Source of the DNA: Candidatus Adiutrix sp.
Lineage (GTDB): Bacteria; Desulfobacterota; Desulfarculia; Adiutricales; Adiutricaceae
NCBI GenBank assembly: GCA_031263565.1
Contig: JAISFR010000007.1
Location: forward strand, 1 to 33,466
Length of the DNA stretch: 33,466 nucleotides
Reading direction: 5' to 3'
Positions 14,171 to 22,361 of this stretch are shown piece after piece. Position 1 is the first letter of the stretch, and each line of letters opens with the position of its first letter. The notes beneath the pieces are model-generated. The model was not told the DNA's origin, did no database searches, and saw nothing but the letters and a program-made list of their open reading frames with translations. The translations under genes were made by a program, and so were the position numbers.

Positions 14171-15766
14171 ATGAAAGGCCAGCAGCCGCAGCCCGGGCCG
14201 GTCCGGGCCTTCTGGAGGGCGCTCGCCCCGCTGGTGGTCCTCGTTTTGTTCCTGGCCCCCTCCCTGGCCGCCCAGGAACCGGCCCCCGATCTGGTCATCT
14301 TTTACACCAACGATGTTCACGGCTACGCTACGGAGCAAAAAGACGATCAGGGCCGGCTGACCCATATCGGCTATCCCCGCCTCAAATCCTTTGTGAAGTC
14401 TTTTCCGGTCCGGAACAAGCTGCTTCTGGACGCCGGCGACGTGCTGTCCGGCCAGCCCCTGGCCACGGTCAGCCAGGGCGAATTCATCGCCCGGGTCCTG
14501 GAAAAGATGAATTACGACGCCCTGGCCCCCGGCAATCACGATTTCGACTATGGCCTGGCCCGCCTGATGGCCCTGAAAGACCGCTTTCAACTGGCTTTCC
14601 TGGGCGCCAACATTATCGAGCGGGAAGACGGGGGCTCCCTTTTACCGCCTTATATCGTCAAGGATTTCGGCGTCTTCAAAGTCGGCGTCTTCGCCCTGGC
14701 CCACCCGGGAACGCCGCGCCTGACCTCGCCGGGCAATGTGGAATCGCTGATCTTCGCCTCGCCCGACGCGACCATTGAAATCGCCCGGCAAATGGTGACC
14801 AGGCTCCGCGATGACGAGGGGGCGCGGATGGTGGTGGCCCTGACCCACCTGGGCACCGACCCGCAGGAACAGCCCGGCGCCCGGGCCCTGGCCCGGGGCG
14901 CCCCGGGCCTCGACCTGATTATCGACGGCCACAGCCACAGCCCACTGGCCGGCCTCAGGGAAGGCGACACCCTGATCGTCTCCAGCGGCGCCCGGCTGGA
15001 AAATCTGGGGCTGGTGGCCGTGCGGACGGGCCCGGGCGGACGGCTGTCCCTGGCCTCGCGCCTCATGGGCGCCGCGGAATTCGGGGCGGTGGCTCCGGAG
15101 GCCGGGCTCCAGGCCCTTTTGGCCTCTCTTTCGGCGGAAGCCGACGAACAGTTGAACCAGGTGCTGGCCCGGCTGCCGTTCGCCCTTGACGGCGAAAGGG
15201 AGCACCTCCGGCGGGGCAGCACCAACCTGGGCCGGGTCGTCTGCGCGGCCCTGAAAAAAGCCAGCGGCGCGGACGCGGCCATCATCAACAGCGGTTCGTT
15301 CCGCGATTCCCTGCCGACCGGGGAAATCACCCGCCGCCGGCTTTTATCGGCGCTGCCCGCCGACAATTACGCGGTCACCGTCACCCTCAGCGGGGCCGAG
15401 CTTCTGGAGGTTCTCAACCACGGTCTGGGCCAGCCCGGCAGCGGCGCCTTTCCCCAGTTTTACGGGCTGACCGTGACCGCCCAGGAAAGCCTGGAAACCG
15501 GGCCCGACGGCAGCCTGATCCGCCGCGACCGGGCTGAACTGGTGGAGGTCGGCGGCCGCCCCCTGGATCCGGAGGCCGGCTACCGGATCGTCACCACCGA
15601 TTTTTTGCAGAAAGGCGGGGATGATTATCGGCTGCTGGCCCGTCCGGCCGACCAGGTTTACGGCCCGGTGGAAGAAATCATGGCCGGCTATCTGGCCGAC
15701 ATTGATGAGGAAAGCTTAATCTTCATCGACCGCGACGATGCGCTGACCATCATCGTGGAGGAATGA
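14171..15766 (+). CDS. Secreted 5'-nucleotidase / UshA-type metallophosphoesterase
   Basis: A 531-residue exported enzyme. The signal peptide spans residues 1-37 (ALAPLVVLVLFLAPSLAAQ). The metallophosphatase domain has IFYTNDVHGY near 43, LLDAGDVLSG near 95, APGNHDFDYG near 120, VVALTHLG near 222 and IDGHSHSPL near 251, which are the dinuclear metal ligands. The C-terminal 5'-nucleotidase domain has INSGSFRDSLPTGEI near 374, AELLEVLNHGL and the late GGDDY. It would hydrolyse nucleotides, UDP-sugars or related phosphomonoesters in the periplasm; the exact substrate cannot be read from sequence. It starts 14 bases after cheA, after GGGGGGTGGG, and may be read through from it. The longer open frame back to 13658 is an overlap with cheA. 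Confidence 0.85.
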   Translation: MKGQQPQPGPVRAFWRALAPLVVLVLFLAPSLAAQEPAPDLVIFYTNDVHGYATEQKDDQGRLTHIGYPRLKSFVKSFPVRNKLLLDAGDVLSGQPLATVSQGEFIARVLEKMNYDALAPGNHDFDYGLARLMALKDRFQLAFLGANIIEREDGGSLLPPYIVKDFGVFKVGVFALAHPGTPRLTSPGNVESLIFASPDATIEIARQMVTRLRDDEGARMVVALTHLGTDPQEQPGARALARGAPGLDLIIDGHSHSPLAGLREGDTLIVSSGARLENLGLVAVRTGPGGRLSLASRLMGAAEFGAVAPEAGLQALLASLSAEADEQLNQVLARLPFALDGEREHLRRGSTNLGRVVCAALKKASGADAAIINSGSFRDSLPTGEITRRRLLSALPADNYAVTVTLSGAELLEVLNHGLGQPGSGAFPQFYGLTVTAQESLETGPDGSLIRRDRAELVEVGGRPLDPEAGYRIVTTDFLQKGGDDYRLLARPADQVYGPVEEIMAGYLADIDEESLIFIDRDDALTIIVEE

Positions 15767-15794
15767 GGCTCTGTCAATAAATAACCTGTACATC
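15766..15794. repeat. Interspersed 29-nt repeat, copy B
   Basis: This copy starts at the last base of the nucleotidase stop codon and ends 16 bases before the next start. It matches 10-38 at 26 of 29 positions. It fills the whole gap between the two genes and may have displaced the original leader and ribosome site of the downstream gene. Confidence 0.55.
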
Positions 15795-15810
15795 AAAAAG
15801 CGCTTGATTT

Positions 15811-16251
15811 ATGAATGAAATTTTGCTAAAAAAGACCTTATCCGGGCAGTTGAAGTTTTGGGAGCATTGGGGTTTTGAGCCATGGCGCGACGGCGTTCTG
15901 GCCGGGGCGGCCCGCAAACAGCGCTTCGTCAAAGACGGTTTTTTAGGCCGCATCGCCGAATATGGCGCCTGGGATTTTATCGTCTGGGAAGCCGGCCGGG
16001 CCGGGGACCGGCAAGCCCTTTGGGATCGCCTGACCCCTCAGCCGGAAATTATGACCCAGCGTTTTCTTTTCGTTCTGCCGGAGCCCTGGCCGGGCCGGCG
16101 CATTAAATCATTCTGGCTGGGCTTCAGGGGCTATGTCGAATTTTTCGCCTACTGGCCCCCCGACGGGCCGGCCGACAAAAAAGAACTGCCGCCGGATCTG
16201 AGCGGGCTGGTGGATCTGGCCTTGAGACCGCCCTCTGATTCCAGTTTTTGA
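15811..16251 (+). CDS. Hypothetical protein rich in aromatic residues
   Basis: A 146-residue soluble protein that I do not recognise. It is rich in Trp and Phe: FWEHWGFEPWRDGV, EYGAWDFIVWEAG, SFWLGFRGYVEFFAYWPP. The centre contains QRFLFVLPEPWPGRRIKSFW, which looks like alternating buried strands. It lacks a signal peptide, membrane spans and obvious catalytic motifs. No ribosome site is seen ahead of the ATG, because the interspersed repeat lies immediately upstream. The start may therefore have been changed or translation may be weak. The codon use is like its neighbours, which argues that the reading frame is or was a genuine gene. Just after its stop the cstA leader hairpins begin. Confidence 0.6.
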   Translation: MNEILLKKTLSGQLKFWEHWGFEPWRDGVLAGAARKQRFVKDGFLGRIAEYGAWDFIVWEAGRAGDRQALWDRLTPQPEIMTQRFLFVLPEPWPGRRIKSFWLGFRGYVEFFAYWPPDGPADKKELPPDLSGLVDLALRPPSDSSF

Positions 16252-16255
16252 AAAA

Positions 16256-16321
16256 AATCGGAATATGAAAACCCATTCCGATTCCTTACGCTGAAAATGT
16301 CTTCAGAAACGGAATCGGAAT
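16256..16321 (+). promoter_or_regulatory. cstA leader with two mutually exclusive hairpins
   Basis: AATCGGAAT (16256-16264) can pair with ATTCCGATT (16275-16283). The same second element, extended to ATTCCGATTCC (16275-16285), can instead pair with GGAATCGGAAT (16311-16321) over 11 bases. The second structure lies just ahead of the ribosome site GGAGGA (16331-16336). The layout fits an attenuator or a regulator site in direct and inverted copies. Which of these is true cannot be told from sequence. Confidence 0.5.
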
Positions 16322-16342
16322 ACAAACGCCGGAGGAAATGTT

Positions 16343-18001
16343 ATGCTGACGGTTTTATTGCTGATCGCGCTGGTTTTCTTCTTAATTTGCTACAAATTTT
16401 ACGGCGGTTTCCTGGCCAGAGTTTTCAAGCTGGACAACGCCAACAAGACCCCGGCCGAAACCATGTATGACGGCGTCGACTACTGCCCGACTCACCCGGC
16501 CATTCTGATCGGTCATCACTTTTCCTCCATCGCCGGCGCCGGCCCCATTGTCGGCCCCATCACCGCCGCGGCCTGGTTCGGCTGGCTGCCGGCCTATCTC
16601 TGGTGCCTGCTCGGCTCGGCCTTTTTCGGCGGCCCCCATGACGCCGGCTCGGTCATCGCCTCCATCCGCCATCAGGGCAAGAGCGTGGGCGAAGTGGTCA
16701 AGGTCTGGATCGGCGTCCGCGGCCGTCTGCTCTTCTCCTGGTTCGTGGTCCTGACCCTGATTCTGATCGTGGCCGTCTTCATCCAACTGGGCGCCGGCAG
16801 CCTGGCCGCCGACCCGGCGGTGGCTTTCGCGGCCACGGTCTACATGGTCCTGGCCTTTATTTTCGGCATCTGCATCTATCGCTTCAAGATGTCGGTCCGA
16901 CTCGGCACCCTGATCATGCTGCCTTTCGTCTTCGGCGCCTGCTGGTTCGGGCAGGCCTACCCGGTCTTTTCCGACCCCTTCCGGATGTCCATGGAGACCT
17001 GGCGCTTCATCCTGATGGGCTACGTCGTCCTGGCTTCTCTTTTGCCGGTTTGGCTGCTTTTGCAGCCCCGCGATTACCTGTCCTCTTATTTCCTGTATTT
17101 CGCGGTCGTCATCGGCGGCATCGGCATGGTCTTCGGCAGCTTCTTAGGCAGCAATTTTGAAGTGCAACTGCCGGCCTTCAAGGGCCTGGTCCAGGGCGAC
17201 ACCAACTTCATCTGGCCCATCCTCTTCGTCACCGTGGCCTGCGGAGCCATCAGCGGCTTCCATTCCATGGTCGGCAGCGGCACCACCTCCAAGCAGTTGC
17301 GCAAGGAAACAGACAGCATTTTGATCGGCTACGGCTCGATGCTCCTGGAAGGCATGGTGGCGGTCATCGCCATCGGGGCCGTCATGATTTCCGGCAATGT
17401 GGCCTCCGGCGGCCCGGTGGTCACCTTTGCCGAGGGCTTCGGCAAGTTCGGCTCCCTGGTGGGCATCGACCCCCTCCTGGGAACCTCCATGGGCGCCCTG
17501 GCCGTCAACACCTTTATCCTGACCACCGTGGACACGGCCACCCGCCTGACCCGCTATCAGATTCAGGAGCTGTCCAACTACAAAATCGATAAATACCTGG
17601 CCACCTTCATCGCCGTGGCCGGCGCCTCCGTCTTCCTGTTCGTCAAGACCGGCGACCGCCCCACCTGGGCCGTCATCTGGCCGGTCTTCGGCGCCGCCAA
17701 CCAGTTGGTGGCCTCTCTGGCCCTTCTGGCCGTCGCCGTCTGGGTCAAGAAGGCCTTTGCCCGTTCCAACGCCTTCCTGATGGCCCCCATGTGGTTCATG
17801 ATGGTCACCACCATCGCCGCCCTGGGCCTTCTGGTCTACGGAGAACTGGTCGCCGCCCAGAGCAACTTCGTGGTGGTGGTCTTCTCCGTCGTCCTGATAA
17901 TTCTGGCGATTCTGATGCTGCGCGAAGCCCTGGCCGCCCTGGCCAACCGGACTGAATCGGGCGTCGGCCTCAAGGGCCGGCCAAAATCGGAAACAGCCTG
18001 A
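16343..18001 (+). CDS. cstA: CstA family carbon-starvation transporter
   Basis: A 552-residue polytopic inner-membrane protein of the CstA family, whose members take up peptides or pyruvate when carbon is scarce. Family hallmarks are YDGVDYCPTHPAILIGHHFS, the GAGPIVGPITAAAWFGWLP stretch, FFGGPHDAGSVIASIRHQGK, SGFHSMVGSGTTSKQL and TTVDTATRLTRYQIQEL. About 14-16 hydrophobic helices are visible. It is about 150 residues shorter than E. coli CstA and resembles the short-form members. CGGAGGAAAT precedes the ATG. It is preceded by competing hairpins and followed by a strong terminator, so it is probably its own transcription unit under dedicated control. Substrate specificity is inferred from the family only. 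Confidence 0.92.
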   Translation: MLTVLLLIALVFFLICYKFYGGFLARVFKLDNANKTPAETMYDGVDYCPTHPAILIGHHFSSIAGAGPIVGPITAAAWFGWLPAYLWCLLGSAFFGGPHDAGSVIASIRHQGKSVGEVVKVWIGVRGRLLFSWFVVLTLILIVAVFIQLGAGSLAADPAVAFAATVYMVLAFIFGICIYRFKMSVRLGTLIMLPFVFGACWFGQAYPVFSDPFRMSMETWRFILMGYVVLASLLPVWLLLQPRDYLSSYFLYFAVVIGGIGMVFGSFLGSNFEVQLPAFKGLVQGDTNFIWPILFVTVACGAISGFHSMVGSGTTSKQLRKETDSILIGYGSMLLEGMVAVIAIGAVMISGNVASGGPVVTFAEGFGKFGSLVGIDPLLGTSMGALAVNTFILTTVDTATRLTRYQIQELSNYKIDKYLATFIAVAGASVFLFVKTGDRPTWAVIWPVFGAANQLVASLALLAVAVWVKKAFARSNAFLMAPMWFMMVTTIAALGLLVYGELVAAQSNFVVVVFSVVLIILAILMLREALAALANRTESGVGLKGRPKSETA

Positions 18002-18027
18002 AAACTGACCGGCCGGCCTTAAGCCAA

Positions 18028-18057
18028 GGGGGCGCCTTCCGCCAGGGAGGCGCCCCC
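18028..18057 (+). terminator. Terminator hairpin after cstA
   Basis: A 13-bp stem (18028-18040 with 18045-18057, one G-U pair) closes a GCCA tetraloop 27 bases after the cstA stop. Only a weak T tract (GGCTTTC) follows. Confidence 0.6.
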
Positions 18058-18327
18058 GGCTTTCAATTCGATAGGCAGAATGGCCCCTGTGGCCTTCAAG
18101 CCGCTATCACCTGTGGCTTTTCGGCCACAGCGAGAGAGGGGACAGTTGCAGCCGCCAAGTATCCTCAGGCTAACTTGCCGAAAATAACTTATTTTTAAAA
18201 AAGTTGAAGCGCGTTGTAAGATGGCATGGGCCTTGCTTGATCTTGGACGGGTCAAAGGCGCGGCCAGCGCCGATTGACAGAGGCCGATGGGGCCTGACTT
18301 GACGCCGTTCTGAGAGACTGAATTAAA
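18058..18327. other. Non-coding stretch between cstA and lpxC
   Basis: No gene is seen here. It holds a hairpin with arms CTGTGGC (18111-18117) and GCCACAG (18124-18130). A second CTGTGGC at 18087-18093 could compete for the same arm. An AT-rich patch at 18181-18203 probably belongs to the lpxC promoter, but no clean -35/-10 pair can be assigned. A small RNA or riboswitch cannot be excluded; none is recognised. Confidence 0.4.
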
Positions 18328-19269
18328 ATGCAAAAAACCATCAAACAAAGTATATCGGCCCGGGGCCTGGGGCTCCACAGCGGCCGCGACATACAGGCGA
18401 CTTTGAAACCGGGTCTGCCCGGCAGCGGCATTCGCTTTCAGCGGGTCGACCTCCCGGGCGCCCCGGTTCTGCCGGCCGTCCCCGACAACGTGACCAGCAG
18501 CACCCTGGCCACCACCCTGGGCCGGGGGGAAAACCGCGTCAGCACGGTCGAGCACTTGATGGCCGCCCTGTCGACCCTGGCGGTGGACAATATCCTGGTG
18601 GAAACCGACGGGCCGGAAGTGCCGGTCTTCGACGGTTCGGCCGCACCCTGGGTTCAGCTTCTAAAAGAAGCCGGGCTCCGGGAACTCAACGTTCCCCGCA
18701 AGGTTCTGAGGGTCACCCGGCCCTTCAAATACGGCTTGGGCGACAAATCCATCGAAGTCTGGCCGGCCAGCCGTTTTTCGGTGGAGGCCCACATTGATTT
18801 CGAAGGCGGCATCGGCCGTCACTGCTTTTATTATGTTGATTCGGCCCAGGCTTTTATCGACGAAATCAGCCGGGCCCGGACCTTCTGCCGGTTGAAGGAC
18901 GTGGAAATGATGCGGCAGTTGGGCCTGGCCCTGGGCGGTTCCCTGGACAACGCCGTGGTCGTCGGCGACGACGGCATTCTCAACCCCGGCGGGCTGCGCT
19001 ACAGCGACGAATTTGTCCGCCATAAGATTCTGGATTTTATCGGCGATCTGGCCATGGCCGGCGCGCCGGTTTCAGGCCAGTTCGTCCTCCGCAAACCGGG
19101 CCACGATCTCAACCGCCGCTTCCTGACCGCCGCCCTGGCCCAGCCCGGTCTGATGGAAGCCGCCGGGGCCGGGGAACACAAACATCCGGCCCGCAAAGAC
19201 GCCCGGCGCCTTCCGCCGGGCCGGCCGCTTTCGCCGGATGACGGCTTGAGCCCGGCCGCCGGCCTCTGA
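18328..19269 (+). CDS. lpxC: UDP-3-O-acyl-N-acetylglucosamine deacetylase LpxC
   Basis: A 313-residue zinc deacetylase that catalyses the committed step of lipid A synthesis. The start KTIKQSISARGLGLHSG is typical. The first zinc ligand is His76 in STVEHLMAAL. The other ligands and catalytic residues are His232 and Asp236 in FVRHKILDFIGDL, and His259 in KPGHDLNRRF. The segment DGPEVPVFDGSAAPWV is also conserved. After the catalytic core a short non-conserved tail of about 45 residues (Arg/Pro-rich, about 269-313) follows. Its presence indicates an LPS-type outer membrane. The ribosome site is weak (GAGAGACTG). It ends with a clear intrinsic terminator, separating it from the flagellar operon. 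Confidence 0.95.
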   Translation: MQKTIKQSISARGLGLHSGRDIQATLKPGLPGSGIRFQRVDLPGAPVLPAVPDNVTSSTLATTLGRGENRVSTVEHLMAALSTLAVDNILVETDGPEVPVFDGSAAPWVQLLKEAGLRELNVPRKVLRVTRPFKYGLGDKSIEVWPASRFSVEAHIDFEGGIGRHCFYYVDSAQAFIDEISRARTFCRLKDVEMMRQLGLALGGSLDNAVVVGDDGILNPGGLRYSDEFVRHKILDFIGDLAMAGAPVSGQFVLRKPGHDLNRRFLTAALAQPGLMEAAGAGEHKHPARKDARRLPPGRPLSPDDGLSPAAGL

Positions 19270-19294
19270 CCCTGTAAAAGCCCTCTCCTCCATT

Positions 19295-19322
19295 GAAAAA
19301 ACCCGCGAAGGCGGGTTTTTTC
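19295..19322. terminator. Intrinsic terminator after lpxC
   Basis: The arms GAAAAAACCCGC and GCGGGTTTTTTC pair perfectly over 12 bases around a GAAG loop. The T-run follows the GC part, and the A-run would allow function on both strands. Confidence 0.9.
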
Positions 19323-19384
19323 ATGCCCGGTAGGGCGGGGCGGGCCGGCGGGAACTTTATAAAAGGCTTCAAATTTATGAAATA

Positions 19385-19402
19385 TTGGCCCTTAAATTGC
19401 TT
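19385..19402 (+). promoter_or_regulatory. Sigma-54 promoter of the flagellar operon
   Basis: TTGGCCC (-24) and TTGCTT (-12) have the required GG-N10-GC spacing (GG at 19387-19388, GC at 19399-19400). Transcription would start near 19411, 50 bases before fliF. Sigma-54 control of basal-body genes is established in several proteobacterial flagellar systems. Confidence 0.65.
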
Positions 19403-19460
19403 CAATTCTGGCCGTGACTCTTGAAGCCACGGCGCATCAGCAAGATAAAGGGGCGAAATC

Positions 19461-21230
19461 ATGGCTTTTAATTTTCAGGAAAGACTCAACCGGGGCCGGG
19501 AGATCATCGCCGGGGCCGGGCCCTCCAAGCTGGCCGTCGGCGGCGCCGTGCTGGCCGCCGCCGCCGCGCTGCTGCTCTTCGCCATGTTCCACCGGGGCGA
19601 AGAGCCTTACGGTCTTTTGTACTCCCAGCTCAACCCGGAAGACGCCGGGGCCATCACCGCCGAACTGAAGGCCCAGAAAATCCCCTATAAACTGGCGGCC
19701 GACGGCACGGCCATTGAAGTCAGGGCCGACCAGGTTTCTTCAACCCGCATTGATCTGGCCGTCAAAGGCTTGCCGGCCAAAAGCAATGTCGGTTACGAAA
19801 TTTTCGACAGCCAGAAACTGGGGGTCACCGACCTGGTTCAGAAAACCAACCTGATGCGGGCCGTCACCGGCGAACTGGAACGCACCCTGACCAGTCTGCC
19901 GGAAATAGAAATGGCCCGGGTCCACCTTTCGGTGCCCAAGGAAACCCTGTTCATCGAAGACCAGAAAGACCCGGCCGCTTCGGTGGTCATTAAACTGCGC
20001 CGGGGGGCCGCGCTCTCCAAGCCCCAGCTCCTGGGCATCGTCAATCTGATGACTTCCTCGGTCAGCGGCCTGACCCCGGACAACGTCTCGGTCATCGACA
20101 CTGACGGCGGCCTCATCTGGTCCAGGGAGAGTACCCAGCCCGGCTTCCTCAGCGACGACCAGCTCAAGCAGAAGGCCCAGTATGAGGAAGGCATCCGCAA
20201 CCGCATCCAGGCCATGATGGAGCGGGTGGTGGGCGCGGACAAGGCCATAACCAGGGTCACCGCCGAGCTGGACCTGCGGGAAGTGGTCACCCAGGAGGAT
20301 ATTTACGATCCCGAGCGCACGGCCGTCCGCAGCGAGCAGAAGATCGTGGAAAAAAAAGTCGGCCCCGGCCGGGCCATGGCCGGCATTCCCAACGCCACTT
20401 ACGAACTGGGCACGGCCAACCGTCAGAATTCCGGCGAGGGGCCGAACCAGGAGCTGGAGTCCCGCAGCGAGGAGACCAACAACTACGAAGTCACCAACAT
20501 CAAACGCCGGACCGTGGCCCGGGGCGGCGACCTGAAAAAAATCAGCGTGACGGTTCTCCTGGATGGAGTGTATAATAAGAACGAAACCGGCGAAACGGTT
20601 TTCGCTCCGCTGTCGCCGGAACTTTTAAATCAATTGGAAGCCGCCGTCAAGGGCGCCATCGGCTTTGACGCCGCCCGAGGTGATATCGTGGCCCTCAGTA
20701 GCGTACAGTTTGCCCGTCCCGACGAAATCTCGGTCTGGGCTCTTTTTGCCTATGAACTCTTCCGCGAGTTCTACCGCCCCTTCCTGAACCTGATACTTAT
20801 CGTCCTCTTCTTCTTCCTGGTGGTCCGGCCGATCATGAACTGGCTGAAACGGGAAGTGGAACCGGCCGGCAGCGGCGCCGAAGCCCCGGTGCTGCCTGAA
20901 TATCCCGGCGGCGGCCCCAGCTACGGCGACAGCCTGCCCCTCCCGGTGGCCCCCCAGGCCGGCGCCCTGGCCGCCGCCCCCTCCCTGGAAGCCGAAGAAG
21001 CGCCGGAAGGGGACTACCGCCGGGAAATCGATCTGGACGAAGGCCCCAATTACGACGACGAGGACGGCGATATGCCGGCCGACGACGAGCAGCCGGCGGC
21101 CCTGGCCTACGGCAGCCTCAGCCGGGAGAACATCCTGCCCCTGGCCCGGGAAAACCTGGACCGCACCGTGGGCCTGGTGCGCGGCTGGATAGAGCAGAAA
21201 CCCGCCCAGGAAGGCGAACCCAAAATGTAA
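19461..21230 (+). CDS. fliF: Flagellar MS-ring protein FliF
   Basis: A 589-residue inner-membrane ring protein, the base of the flagellum. The first membrane helix is near residues 24-46 (LAVGGAVLAAAAALLLFAMF). The ring-building domains include YGLLYSQLNPEDAGAITAEL, IDLAVKGLPAKSNVGYEIFD and the RVHLSVPKETLF strand. A periplasmic domain contains ESRSEETNNYEVTNIKRR. The second membrane helix is near 440-462 (LNLILIVLFFFLVVRPIMNW). The cytoplasmic tail carries a Pro/Ala-rich acidic insert (about 470-545). It ends in ENILPLARENLDRTVGLVRG, the FliG-binding segment. The start follows GGGGCG, and a sigma-54 promoter lies 60 bases ahead. fliE, flgB and flgC, often found upstream, are not here. Confidence 0.95.
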   Translation: MAFNFQERLNRGREIIAGAGPSKLAVGGAVLAAAAALLLFAMFHRGEEPYGLLYSQLNPEDAGAITAELKAQKIPYKLAADGTAIEVRADQVSSTRIDLAVKGLPAKSNVGYEIFDSQKLGVTDLVQKTNLMRAVTGELERTLTSLPEIEMARVHLSVPKETLFIEDQKDPAASVVIKLRRGAALSKPQLLGIVNLMTSSVSGLTPDNVSVIDTDGGLIWSRESTQPGFLSDDQLKQKAQYEEGIRNRIQAMMERVVGADKAITRVTAELDLREVVTQEDIYDPERTAVRSEQKIVEKKVGPGRAMAGIPNATYELGTANRQNSGEGPNQELESRSEETNNYEVTNIKRRTVARGGDLKKISVTVLLDGVYNKNETGETVFAPLSPELLNQLEAAVKGAIGFDAARGDIVALSSVQFARPDEISVWALFAYELFREFYRPFLNLILIVLFFFLVVRPIMNWLKREVEPAGSGAEAPVLPEYPGGGPSYGDSLPLPVAPQAGALAAAPSLEAEEAPEGDYRREIDLDEGPNYDDEDGDMPADDEQPAALAYGSLSRENILPLARENLDRTVGLVRGWIEQKPAQEGEPKM

Positions 21231-21243
21231 GCCTGAAGACCCC

Positions 21244-21277
21244 GCCGCCGGCCGGAACGGCCCCTCCCGCCGGCGGC
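21244..21277. other. GC-rich hairpin between fliF and fliG
   Basis: The arms GCCGCCGGC (21244-21252) and GCCGGCGGC (21269-21277) pair over 9 bases within the 117-base gap. No T-run follows, so it may adjust the fliF to fliG ratio or stabilise mRNA rather than end transcription. Confidence 0.35.
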
Positions 21278-21347
21278 CCCAGACCTGAAAAACCTTTGTG
21301 AACCTAAGCCTGTTCCAATTTTCGGAATAAAGCGACAGAGTAAAGAA

Positions 21348-22361
21348 ATGGCCAAAGAAGAGAAGCAACCCGAAGGATTGACCGGACCCGAAAAGGCCGC
21401 CATTTTTCTTCTGACCCTGGGCGAGGAATTTACCACCGAAATTTTCAAGGAGCTCGAGGACATCGAGATCAAGAACCTCGGCAAGGCCATGAGCAAGATT
21501 CACAACGTCACCCCCGGCCAGGTTCAGGACGTTTTGTGGGAATTCGTGCAAACCATGGAACTGCCGGCCGACATCCGGGTCAAAGGCGACGATTTTTTCA
21601 AGAACACCATCGGCAAGGCCCTCACCGGCGACCGGGCCGAAGGACTCCTTCAGGACGTCAGCTCCCCGGTGCCTTTTTCCAACATCAAAAACATCGACCC
21701 CAAGGCCTTGGGCAACTTCATCCGCAACGAGCACCCCCAGACCATCGCCCTGGTTCTGGCCCACATCGATCCCGGCAAAAGCGCCCAGATCATCTCCGAA
21801 TTTCCAGAGCCCCTCCAGCAGGACGTCATCCTGCGCATCGCCGACCTGGAAAACGTGCCCATCAACATCCTCGACGAGGTGGAAGACGTTCTGCGGGCGG
21901 AAATCAAGGCCCAGGGCCCCGTCGGCGGCCGGGCCGCCGGCGGCTCGGCCACCGTGGCCGAGATCCTCAACCAGGTGGATCAGAACACCGAAAACGTCAT
22001 TATGAGCAAACTCGAGGAAGACCGGCCGGAATTGTCCAACGAAGTCCGCAAGCTGATGTTCGTCTTCGAGGATCTCCTGGGCGTGGACGACCGCTCCATC
22101 CGCACCATCCTCAAAGAGGTCAACAACGACGAACTGACCCTGGCCCTGAAGGCCGCCAGCGAGGACATGCGCAACAAGATTTTCGGAAACCTCTCCGAAC
22201 GGGCCGCCGACATGATCCGCGAAGATCTGGAGGCCATGGGCCCCACCAAGCTTTCGGACGTGGAAAAGGCCCAGCAGGCCATTTTGCGCGTGGCCAAAAA
22301 ACTGGAGGCCGAGGGCAAGATCGCCATCGGCAAGGGCGACGGAGGCGATGCTTTTGTCTGA
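21348..22361 (+). CDS. fliG: Flagellar motor switch protein FliG
   Basis: A 337-residue switch protein that links the MS ring to the stator torque. The N-terminal domain (GLTGPEKAAIFLLTLGEEFT) binds FliF. The middle domain has the EHPQ motif NEHPQTIALVLAHI near residue 127, which contacts FliM. The C-terminal domain carries VFEDLLGVDDRSIRTILKEV, then ALKAASEDMRNKIFGNLSER and a charged torque helix. The linker between middle and C-terminal domains (GPVGGRAAGGSATVAEIL) is glycine-rich. Length is normal. The gene overlaps fliH by 14 bases. Ribosome site is modest (AGAGTAAAG). It is the likely target of CheY-P signalling through FliM. Confidence 0.95.
   Translation: MAKEEKQPEGLTGPEKAAIFLLTLGEEFTTEIFKELEDIEIKNLGKAMSKIHNVTPGQVQDVLWEFVQTMELPADIRVKGDDFFKNTIGKALTGDRAEGLLQDVSSPVPFSNIKNIDPKALGNFIRNEHPQTIALVLAHIDPGKSAQIISEFPEPLQQDVILRIADLENVPINILDEVEDVLRAEIKAQGPVGGRAAGGSATVAEILNQVDQNTENVIMSKLEEDRPELSNEVRKLMFVFEDLLGVDDRSIRTILKEVNNDELTLALKAASEDMRNKIFGNLSERAADMIREDLEAMGPTKLSDVEKAQQAILRVAKKLEAEGKIAIGKGDGGDAFV

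Noticed and set aside
18058-18327. Riboswitch or small RNA before lpxC
   Set aside because: Hairpins are present, but no known riboswitch core or conserved motif could be recognised.
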